Shown here one piece after another: positions 29,186 to 36,249 of a DNA stretch of 64,000 nt (the first letter of the stretch is position 1; every line of letters starts with the position of its first letter). The DNA lies in contig NZ_JAFNAW010000001.1 in the NCBI RefSeq assembly GCF_017356265.1, forward strand, positions 62,001 through 126,000, read 5' to 3'. The notes beneath the pieces are model-generated. The model was given only the letters and a program-made list of their open reading frames with translations. It was not told where the DNA came from and did not search any database. The DNA is from Paracoccus fontiphilus. Its GTDB lineage: Bacteria > Pseudomonadota > Alphaproteobacteria > Rhodobacterales > Rhodobacteraceae. A program made the translations under genes and the position numbers.

Positions 29186-30320
29186 TGTGAGGCTTGAGCG
29201 ATACGTCCAGCGCAAGATCCGGGCAGGGCGGGAGTTCTTCTATTTCCGCGTGGTTCGCGCTGGAAAGGAGACGCGGACGCCGCTGCCGCATCCCTTCTCG
29301 GCCGAGTATCGGACGGCCTATGACGCCGCTCACCGGGCCGTCTTCGGCTCTGCGCCGGGTGCGGCAGAAAGCCCCACCGGCGTTGCAGCCATGACGCGCC
29401 AACACCGGGAAAGCGAGAAGTACAAGAAGCTTCCCTCTGCCTCGAAAACCTTGCGGAACTTGGCACTGGCCCTGATGGATGAACGGTGGGGCAAGTTCGA
29501 GGCGGCAGCCATTCGGCCTGTCCATGTGCAGGCCCTCTATGACAGCTTGGCTGCGCGGCCCGCGACCGCCAACCGCCGCTTGGACGACATCAGCGCAGTC
29601 TTCGGATGGGGCAAGCCCCGCGGCTTTGTCGATGCCAATCCGTGCAGCCGGATCGAGCGGGTGCAGAGCGAGGGGACCTATGAACCCTGGCCGGAGGAGG
29701 CGCTGGAAAAGCTGCTCAGTGAAGGAAAGCCCGAGATCGTCAAGGTGGCCTTGGCTGCGGTCTATACCGGCCAGCGCCGGGGTGATGTAACTCAGCGGCT
29801 CACCGATCACAGTATCGACGGCGGGACGTGGTATCTGCAACAGGGCAAGACTGGCAATGCCGTGCCGGTGCCACTGCATCCTGTAGTTCTGGCGATTCTA
29901 GAAATTGAGCGGGCCGCACGGCGCAAAGCCGGGATGGTCGATCCGCGCCGCCCACTGCTGACCAACTCGCGCGGGAAACCTTGGACGACCAGCGGCTTCG
30001 GGGCGTCCTGGCGGACGGAACTTATCAGGCTGGGGCTTCGGCCAGCGAGAAATGACGAATATGAGGAAGGTGCATTTGCCCCGACCTTCCATGGCCTGCG
30101 GCATACGAACGCGACACAGATCGCCACTGCAGTCGCCCGCAATGCGGAAGTTTTCGGCGGCATTCAGCGCGTGAAAGCCATGCTGGGGCACCTGTCCGAG
30201 AAGATGGCACGGCACTACGCAAGACGCGCAGAAGTAGAACATATGAACACCGAAACCCTGCTGCTCATTCCCGAGATTGGGAACACGCCAGCTTGGATTG
30301 GGAACACAGCGGAGGAATGA
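29175..30320 (+). CDS. int: Phage integrase, tyrosine recombinase
   Basis: The 381-residue protein uses a GTG start at 29175. The N-terminal part (ERYVQRKIRAGREFFYFRVV) is an AP2/arm-binding-like domain, followed by a core-binding helical domain. Catalytic residues are visible: Arg in VYTGQRRGDV (about 200), Lys in LQQGKTGN, His-x-x-Arg in FHGLRHTNA (about 306-309), His in MLGHLSE and Tyr in MARHYARRAEVEH (about 347). It catalyses integration into and excision from the tRNA-Val site 20 bases downstream. The last residues contain a repeated IGNT encoded by a 12-bp direct repeat. Confidence 0.96.
   Translation: MAADVRLERYVQRKIRAGREFFYFRVVRAGKETRTPLPHPFSAEYRTAYDAAHRAVFGSAPGAAESPTGVAAMTRQHRESEKYKKLPSASKTLRNLALALMDERWGKFEAAAIRPVHVQALYDSLAARPATANRRLDDISAVFGWGKPRGFVDANPCSRIERVQSEGTYEPWPEEALEKLLSEGKPEIVKVALAAVYTGQRRGDVTQRLTDHSIDGGTWYLQQGKTGNAVPVPLHPVVLAILEIERAARRKAGMVDPRRPLLTNSRGKPWTTSGFGASWRTELIRLGLRPARNDEYEEGAFAPTFHGLRHTNATQIATAVARNAEVFGGIQRVKAMLGHLSEKMARHYARRAEVEHMNTETLLLIPEIGNTPAWIGNTAEE
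30275..30307 (+). repeat. Two 12-bp direct repeats near the attachment site, 21 bp apart
   Basis: GATTGGGAACAC occurs at 30275-30286 and 30296-30307. The 21-bp period equals two helical turns, and the pair lies within 70 bp of the tRNA 3' end. This fits integrase arm-type binding sites inside the int reading frame. Confidence 0.5.
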
Positions 30321-30340
30321 CCTGCTAAGTGCTTGAAATA

Positions 30341-30406
<66 letters not shown>

Positions 30407-30416
<10 letters not shown>

Positions 30417-31021
30417 GCCGGGCTGCCTTCTAGCGTCCCCCGCCGCCCTTGGCCAGTGGCAACTTCGACGGCCGGAAGAATGTCGTGGTGTCCGGCCCGG
30501 ATGACGTGCAGGGCTCCCTGCGTTTGGCAGGCCGGGTGGACATCGGCCAGCGGCTTGCCGGTCGCCAGGGCGCAAAGCATCGCCAGCGCCATGCCGTGGG
30601 TCACGATGATCGCAGGGCCGGGCAGGTCGGCCAGAACCGCCGACAGCCGGGCCTGCAGGCCGGACAGCCCTTCGCCCGACGGAGCGCGGTCATACCATTC
30701 GTGCGGACGGCCGGCGAAGGCCTCCGGGATATCGCGGCGCAACTCGGCCAGCAGGCGCCCCGTGAAGGCGCCGACGTCGATCTCGGCCAGGCGCGGGTCG
30801 GTGTCGAAGTCCCGGCCGAACAGGATCTGCGCCGTCTCGACCGCGCGGCCCAGGGGGCTGCACAGGCGCGCCGCCCGCACCCCGTCGACCAGCGGCCGCA
30901 GGGCTGTCGCCTGCGCCCGGCCAAGCTGGGTCAGGGGCGAATCCAGCCGTCCCTGCAGGCGCCCTTCGGCGTTCCAGCGGGTCTGTCCGTGCCGGATCAG
31001 ATACAGGTCGGGCAGGTCCAT
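30407..31021 (-). CDS. Histidine phosphatase family protein
   Basis: The 204-residue protein has the family signature LIRHGQTRWNAEGRLQG near residues 8-24 (catalytic His in RHG), LCSPLGRAVETAQILFG, an acidic residue in LAEIDVGAFTG, and the second His in IIVTHGMALAMLCALA. These enzymes use a phosphohistidine intermediate; the substrate (phosphosugar, phosphoprotein or nucleotide) is not evident. The start at 31021 overlaps the patatin stop as ATGA, so the two are coupled. The last three residues and the TAG stop lie within the 5' end of the tRNA-Val gene. Confidence 0.88.
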
Positions 31022-32088
31022 CAGCCGATGATGCCCGAACCCGTGAACAGCGCGGGCAGATCGACCGTGTCGCGGCGGTTCAGCGCATCGGCATGGTCGC
31101 GCAGGAACGCGTCGGCGGCGGCCTGCCCCGCCAGCTTCATCCGCGCCAGCAGGCCGGGTCCTGGGGTCAGCTTCGACCGGGCGTTCAGGTCGTTCATCAG
31201 CGTGTCGTCCAGGATCATGTGGATCAGCGGGTTCTTCATGGGGCGGTTGTGCAGCCGATCCTCGGCATACAGGCGCTTGACGAAGTTGATCGCGCGCAGG
31301 TCGCTCATCAGCGAGGCGTTGAAGCTGACCTCGTTCATGCGGTCGGCGATTTCCACCGGGGTCTTGGGAAGACCCTCTCGCATCAGGGGATTGATGTTGA
31401 CGATGACGATGTCGCGCGGCAGGTGCGGCGCATAAAGGGGAAACATCGCCGGATTCCCGGTAAAGCCCCCGTCCCAGAACGCCTCGAGCCTGCCGGTGTC
31501 CGGGTCGCAGATTTCGACCGCCCGAAACAGGTTCGGAAGGCAGGCCGAGGCCATCACCGCCTCGACCGTCGCCGCCGCATTGGTGAAGACCCGGATGCGC
31601 CCGGTCCGCACGTTCGTGGCCGCGACGAACAGTTGCGGGCCCCGCGCGTTGCCGAAGTCGGGCCAGGGCAGCTCGCGCAGAACGGAACCCAGCGGGTTCA
31701 CGTAGAACGGGCCATAGTCGTAGGGGCTGAAGACGCGCGTCAGGTTGTCCAGCCATGCGGCGGGCGAGAACAGCTCGGTCAGCCGGTCCATGCCGCGCGG
31801 CGTGGGGATCAGCGAATGCATCCAGCGCACGATGCGGTTGTCGCTGATCCGGCCGACCTGCGCCCAGAGATGGTCGAGGTTCTCGCGCGCCGCGCGCCGC
31901 CCTGCCCGTCCCCCGTGGCGCGACAGCCCGGCCTTCAGCGCCGCCCCGTTCAGGGCGCCGGCCGAGGTGCCGCTGATGGCCGAGATCGTCAGCCAGTCCT
32001 CGTCCAGCAGACGGTCGAGCACGCCCCAGGAAAAGGCGCCATGCGCCCCACCGCCCTGCAAGGCCAGGTTTATCCGCTTTTCTTCCAT
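31021..32088 (-). CDS. Patatin-like phospholipase, soluble
   Basis: The 355-residue protein starts at the ATG at 32088 (MEEKRINLALQGGGAHGAFS). The oxyanion loop GGGAHGA, nucleophile elbow ISGTSAGALNG (G-x-S-x-G, Ser near 49) and the catalytic Asp in FWDGGFTGNP (about 205) give the Ser-Asp dyad of bacterial patatins. It should cleave acyl esters, perhaps in membrane lipids. An upstream start at 32142 lacks a ribosome binding site. The phosphatase gene follows with a four-base overlap. Confidence 0.9.
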   Translation of the reverse strand: MEEKRINLALQGGGAHGAFSWGVLDRLLDEDWLTISAISGTSAGALNGAALKAGLSRHGGRAGRRAARENLDHLWAQVGRISDNRIVRWMHSLIPTPRGMDRLTELFSPAAWLDNLTRVFSPYDYGPFYVNPLGSVLRELPWPDFGNARGPQLFVAATNVRTGRIRVFTNAAATVEAVMASACLPNLFRAVEICDPDTGRLEAFWDGGFTGNPAMFPLYAPHLPRDIVIVNINPLMREGLPKTPVEIADRMNEVSFNASLMSDLRAINFVKRLYAEDRLHNRPMKNPLIHMILDDTLMNDLNARSKLTPGPGLLARMKLAGQAAADAFLRDHADALNRRDTVDLPALFTGSGIIG

Positions 32089-32155
32089 CACCGTTCCCGC
32101 TTTCTGCAGGTGCAGCATAGCGGCAAGGTGCGCTGAATCCATCCTTGCGGGCGGA

Positions 32156-33283
32156 TCAGTCCTCGGCGTTCGCCTCGGCCCGGCTCTTGCCGGCGACGTC
32201 CAGGGCCAGCGTGGCGGCCATGAAGGCGTCCAAGTCGCCGTCCAGGACGCCCTGCGTGTCGCTGGTTTCCTCGGAGGTGCGCAGGTCCTTGACCATCTGG
32301 TAGGGGTGCAGGACGTAGGAGCGGATCTGGTTGCCCCAGCCCGCGTCGCCCTTGGCGGCGTGCTGGGCGTTGATCTCGGCGTTGCGGCGGTCCAGTTCCA
32401 TCTGGTAGAGGCGCGACTTCAGCGCGGCCATGGCGTTGGCGCGGTTCTGGTGCTGCGACTTTTCCGACGACGTCACCACGATGCCGGTCGGAAGGTGCGT
32501 GATCCGCACGGCCGAGTCGGTGGTGTTGACGTGCTGCCCGCCCGCGCCCGACGACCGGTAGGTGTCGATGCGGATGTCGCGGTCGGGGATGTCGATCTCG
32601 ATGTTGTCGTCCACGACCGGATAGACCCAGACGCTGGAAAAGCTGGTATGGCGGCGCGCGGCGCTGTCATAGGGGCTGATGCGGACCAGGCGGTGCACGC
32701 CCGATTCCGACTTCAGCCAGCCATAGGCGTTGCGCCCGCTGATCTTGTAGGCGGCGCTGCGGATGCCCGCCTCGTCCCCCGACGTTTCGGACAGAAGCTC
32801 GACCTCGTAGCCCTTCTTCTCGGCCCAGCGCACATACATGCGCGCCAGCATCGACGCCCAGTCGCAACTTTCCGTGCCGCCCGCCCCCGCGTTGATTTCC
32901 AGGAAGGTGTCGTTGCCGTCGGCCTCGCCGTTCAGCAGGGCCTCCAGTTCCTTTTGCGCGGCCATCTCGGCCAGGGCCTTCAGGTTCGCCTCGGCCTCGG
33001 CCACCAGCTCGGGATCGCCCTCGGCCTCGGCCAGCTCGACCATCTCGGCATTGGCGGACAGGTCGCCGTCGATCCGGCGATAGGTCTCGATCGCGTCCGA
33101 CAGGGCCTGGCGTTCGCGCATCAGCTTCTGCGCGCGGGCGGGATCGGACCACAGGTCGCCCGCCTCGATCATGGCGTTCATCTCCTCCAGCCGGTGAGGG
33201 GCGGTCTGCCAGTCCATCCGCTGCCCCAGCAGGGTCAGCGAGCGTTTGATGGCCTCGATGGTGGACTGCGTCTCGGCGCGCAT
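32156..33283 (-). CDS. prfB: Peptide chain release factor 2
   Basis: The 375-residue protein has the RF2 N-terminal helical domain, the peptidyl-tRNA hydrolysis motif [16 protein letters not shown] (GGQ near 250), and the stop-recognition region [20 protein letters not shown], in which the canonical RF2 tripeptide SPF appears as SPY. The gene is read in one frame with no internal UGA, so the autoregulatory +1 frameshift found in many bacteria is absent. It recognises UGA and UAA. The gene lies near PBP1A and amidase genes as in relatives, but here with two genes in between. Confidence 0.97.
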   Translation of the reverse strand: MRAETQSTIEAIKRSLTLLGQRMDWQTAPHRLEEMNAMIEAGDLWSDPARAQKLMRERQALSDAIETYRRIDGDLSANAEMVELAEAEGDPELVAEAEANLKALAEMAAQKELEALLNGEADGNDTFLEINAGAGGTESCDWASMLARMYVRWAEKKGYEVELLSETSGDEAGIRSAAYKISGRNAYGWLKSESGVHRLVRISPYDSAARRHTSFSSVWVYPVVDDNIEIDIPDRDIRIDTYRSSGAGGQHVNTTDSAVRITHLPTGIVVTSSEKSQHQNRANAMAALKSRLYQMELDRRNAEINAQHAAKGDAGWGNQIRSYVLHPYQMVKDLRTSEETSDTQGVLDGDLDAFMAATLALDVAGKSRAEANAED

Positions 33284-33422
33284 GGCGGAATCCTTAAGGC
33301 TGGCGTCAGGTCAGGGGTGATAACGCGGGCCGCCCCGCGCGGCAAGGGTCGGGGTCCCGTGCAACTGCGCCGCCCCGCCGGGCGTTGCGACACAAGCGTC
33401 ACCGAATCGTCACACTGCCGTC

Positions 33423-33938
33423 ATGACACATCTTCAGGACCTGTTTCAGCCGCTGCAATCCATGCCCTTGCCGGTGGTGGCGATGCGGCTTGCGCTTGCC
33501 GTGGTGCTTGGCGGCATCATCGGGTGGGAGCGGGAAATCAGCGCCCGGGCGGCAGGCCTGCGCACCCATATGCTGATCTCTCTGGCGGCGGCCATGTTCA
33601 CGATTGTCGCGATGGAGCTGACGCATTTCCCCGTGGAGGGGGACGACACGCTCCGGATCGATCCCCTGCGCCTGATCGAGGCGGTGACCGCAGGCGTGGC
33701 CTTTCTTGCCGCCGGCTCGATCATCTTCAGCGGCGGCAGCGTGCGCGGGGTGACGACGGGCGCCTCCATGTGGCTGGCGGGGGCGGTGGGCCTTGCCTCG
33801 GGCACGGGGAACGGGCTGCTGGCGGTGATCGGCGCGGGGCTGGCGGTCGTCATCCTGTGGATGGCCCGGTTCATCAGCACGCCGGCCCATGCAAATAGAA
33901 AACGCCAAGCAAAAGATAATATAAAAACGCCCGAGTGA
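33423..33938 (+). CDS. MgtC/SapB family membrane protein
   Basis: A 171-residue protein with the MgtC N-terminal domain: AMRLALAVVLGGIIGWEREI, SARAAGLRTHMLISLAAAMF and GVAFLAAGSIIFSGGSVRGV, TTGASMWLAGAVGLASGTG. About five membrane spans are visible (around residues 18-36, 48-64, 92-110, 117-133, 137-153). There is no C-terminal soluble ACT-like domain, so it is the short form. MgtC proteins adjust magnesium and phosphate homeostasis and inhibit ATP synthase in pathogens; the role here is unknown. An AT-rich tail of the gene leads into an AT-rich hairpin. Confidence 0.88.
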   Translation: MTHLQDLFQPLQSMPLPVVAMRLALAVVLGGIIGWEREISARAAGLRTHMLISLAAAMFTIVAMELTHFPVEGDDTLRIDPLRLIEAVTAGVAFLAAGSIIFSGGSVRGVTTGASMWLAGAVGLASGTGNGLLAVIGAGLAVVILWMARFISTPAHANRKRQAKDNIKTPE

Positions 33939-33951
33939 TTTATTGAACGAA

Positions 33952-33990
33952 TCGAAAATATAAACAATCATTCACCCATTATATTTTCGA
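33952..33990 (+). repeat. AT-rich inverted repeat between mgtC-like and membrane patatin genes
   Basis: TCGAAAATATA (33952-33962) and TATATTTTCGA (33980-33990) form an 11-bp stem with a 17-base loop. The surrounding 100 bases (about 33890-33995) are strikingly AT-rich for this genome. It may hold the promoter for the gene at 34003 or mark an insertion boundary. Confidence 0.6.
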
Positions 33991-34002
33991 AGGCGTTTGG
34001 TA

Positions 34003-36249
34003 ATGGGTGTTTCAGGTCATATCCGGCGCGAATCCGCCAAGCATCCGTCCTGCAGCGAGGAAATCGGCAATGCGCTGGAACATGCCTGGTGCCCGGTGCT
34101 GTGTTCCGTCCTGTTTTCACTGGCCCTGGCGGTTCCCGATCCCTCGCACGAGGCGCTGACAAGCGTGATCGAGAATACCTGGCGCGATACCGCGGGCATG
34201 GTCGCCGCAGGGGCGACGTTGGTCATGTTCCTGTTCCTGCCGGCGATCCTTCATTCGGCAGCCCGGCACGCGCTTCATACGCCCCGCCATTTCGGCCCGC
34301 ATTGCAGGCTGGTCGAGCCGATCATCCTCGCCTGGGTCGGGCGGCTTCCGCTGATCGCCGCCATTGCCGCCCTGGTGCATATCCTGGCGGGACAGGACGA
34401 CATCACGACCTTCGCACGCGGTGCCATCCTCGTGGTGCTGCCGGTCCTTCTGTTCTTCGTCCTGACCGGGCTGCACGTCTTCGGCCAGGGCCGGTGGCGC
34501 GATGGCCGGACGGGACGGCTGCTTGCGCCGCTCTGGGGCCTGTATCGCCGGGTCGAGGCCCTGGGCGAAAGATACCATGTCGCGGTCTGCGTCGCGGCGG
34601 CGGTCCTGCTGCTGGTGATCGGCATCCATCCCCCCATCGCGGCATGGCTGGGCCCGATCACCGTGGCCGCGCTGTTCGTCGCGGTGGCGGCGATGGCGCT
34701 GGCGGGCCTGACGCGGATGTCGTCGCGGTTCAGCTATGGCCGCATCCCCCTGATCCTTGCCGTTGTCGGGCTTGGCGTCGCCGCCACCGGCAGGACGGGC
34801 AGCGCCGTCTTTCTTGCGGCGATGCTGATCTATGGCCTTGCGTGCTTCATCCATCCCGGCAAGGCATCGCGCGGTGAACGCGGGCTTGCGCTTGTCCTGC
34901 TGCTGACGGCGGCGGCGATCAGCTTCTGGGCCTTCCGGAACCACCGCGTCTGTCCGTCGCTGGCCGGATGCAACCTGATCGCGGGCGTGGCCGCCCCTGC
35001 CCCGCAGGAATTCCGGTCCTCCTTCACCGCCTGGCAGGCCGCCCGCCCGCCGGACCAGGCGAACACCCCGATCCATTTCATCGCGGCCGAAGGGGGCGGA
35101 TTGTTCGCGGCCTATTACACCGCCATGTATCTGGCCAAACGCAGCGATGCCGAGGGCGAGGATTTCGCCCGGTCGGTCTTTGCCATCAGCGGGGTATCCG
35201 GCGGCTCAGTCGGCGCGGCGGCGTTCTGGGCCATCCGCCATTCGGGCATCTGCGCGGTGCCGGACGCGGCGCCCGACTGCCACCAGCAGAAGGTGCGCGA
35301 GATGCTGGCGCGCGACTACCTCAGCCCGGTGCTGGCACGCCTGTTCACCTGGGATCTGCTGGACACGGTGCTGCCCGTGTCGTCGCTGGACGCCACCTGG
35401 CGGCTGGAGCGGGCGACGCAACTGGAACGCGAACTGGTCCGCCATGCCGGACCCTCGGGCAGCGGCCTGGCACAAGGCCTCGCGTCAAGCTGGACGCCCC
35501 CGGCGCAGGTGCCGGCGCTGTTCCTGAACGCCACGCGGGTGGAAAGCGGCAACCGGATCATCCAGTCGCCCTTCGCCACGGCGCAGTCGCCGTTCTATCC
35601 CGACCTGCCCCTGCGGATCGAACCCGATGGCGGCGGGGACATCACGGTAGCGACAGGGGCGTTCATCTCGGCCCGGTTTCCCGGCGTCACGGCACCCGCC
35701 CGCATCCTGGTGGACGGCGGCGTCCGGCAGTTCGTCGATGGCGGCTATTTCGACAATTCCGGGATCGAGACGATCCATGACCTTCTGCGCCGCCTGCCCG
35801 ACGACGCGCCCTGGCGGAACATCCGGGTCATCATGCTGACCACGCTGAAGAACGCGGAACCCTACAGGCCCTGCGCCACCGTCGCCCCTCCCGGTCCGTT
35901 GGACGAGCCCTACCGGCCATGCGCGCCCGACCGGATGCAGGGCCCGCTGGGCGCCCCGGTCACCACCTTCCTGGGCGCCTGGCATTCGCGGATGCAGATG
36001 TCGCGCCACCGGGCGGCGGATTACTGGGACACGACGCGCAGGCAGCTGAACAGCGACCAGGCGGTGCCGATCGTCCAGTACCTTCTGCCGCTGAACGGGC
36101 ACAACTACACCGTCAGCTGGTACCTGAACCAGAACACCTTCTGCGGGATCGAGAAGGACCTGAACGATCTGCTGCTGGAAGGCTATCGGCAACGCAAGCT
36201 TTCCCACCGCGCCCAGGCGCTGAACGGCGAAGGGCCGCGCTGTCAGTAA
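34003..36249 (+). CDS. Membrane-anchored patatin-like phospholipase
   Basis: A 748-residue protein starting at the ATG at 34003 (a TTG two codons earlier is possible). The first ~330 residues contain about eight hydrophobic spans, for example VLCSVLFSLALAV, GAILVVLPVLLFFVLTGLHV, VAVCVAAAVLLLVIGI and LALVLLLTAAAISFWAF. The C-terminal ~400 residues are a patatin-like hydrolase: HFIAAEGGGLFAAYYTAMYL, nucleophile elbow FAISGVSGGSVGAAAFW (Ser near 400), and Asp in FVDGGYFDNSGIETIHDLL (near 580). The hydrolase would lie at the membrane surface. The fusion is unusual, and the gene stands with mgtC between prfB and the PBP1A gene, where relatives usually have no insertion. It converges on the PBP1A gene with a 7-base overlap. 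Confidence 0.82.
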   Translation: MGVSGHIRRESAKHPSCSEEIGNALEHAWCPVLCSVLFSLALAVPDPSHEALTSVIENTWRDTAGMVAAGATLVMFLFLPAILHSAARHALHTPRHFGPHCRLVEPIILAWVGRLPLIAAIAALVHILAGQDDITTFARGAILVVLPVLLFFVLTGLHVFGQGRWRDGRTGRLLAPLWGLYRRVEALGERYHVAVCVAAAVLLLVIGIHPPIAAWLGPITVAALFVAVAAMALAGLTRMSSRFSYGRIPLILAVVGLGVAATGRTGSAVFLAAMLIYGLACFIHPGKASRGERGLALVLLLTAAAISFWAFRNHRVCPSLAGCNLIAGVAAPAPQEFRSSFTAWQAARPPDQANTPIHFIAAEGGGLFAAYYTAMYLAKRSDAEGEDFARSVFAISGVSGGSVGAAAFWAIRHSGICAVPDAAPDCHQQKVREMLARDYLSPVLARLFTWDLLDTVLPVSSLDATWRLERATQLERELVRHAGPSGSGLAQGLASSWTPPAQVPALFLNATRVESGNRIIQSPFATAQSPFYPDLPLRIEPDGGGDITVATGAFISARFPGVTAPARILVDGGVRQFVDGGYFDNSGIETIHDLLRRLPDDAPWRNIRVIMLTTLKNAEPYRPCATVAPPGPLDEPYRPCAPDRMQGPLGAPVTTFLGAWHSRMQMSRHRAADYWDTTRRQLNSDQAVPIVQYLLPLNGHNYTVSWYLNQNTFCGIEKDLNDLLLEGYRQRKLSHRAQALNGEGPRCQ

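Larger units (their letters stand above)
1..30340. mobile_element. Temperate siphovirus-type prophage, right portion (left end outside window)
   Basis: A continuous phage genome. Minus-strand replication, packaging, head and tail genes run from 18.7 kb to base 1. A divergent repressor/cro switch lies at 19.1 kb. A plus-strand operon of recombination genes, methyltransferases, excisionase and integrase runs from 21.7 to 30.3 kb. The integrase stops 20 bases before the 3' end of a tRNA-Val gene, the usual attachment target of tyrosine-recombinase phages. Chromosomal genes with normal bacterial functions begin directly after the tRNA. The tail genes are cut by the window start, so lysis, tail-tip genes and the other attachment site are not visible. 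Confidence 0.96.

Noticed and set aside
32156-33283. Programmed frameshift in prfB
   Set aside because: The gene is one uninterrupted frame from its ATG, with no in-frame UGA near codon 25.
31745-33898. A 717-codon plus-strand frame
   Set aside because: Lies antisense across patatin, prfB and MgtC genes; long antisense frames are common in GC-rich DNA, and the composition is Arg/Gly/His-rich without a domain.
33968-34162. Minus-strand 64-codon frame
   Set aside because: Covers the AT-rich hairpin and the start of the membrane patatin in antisense; low-complexity basic composition.
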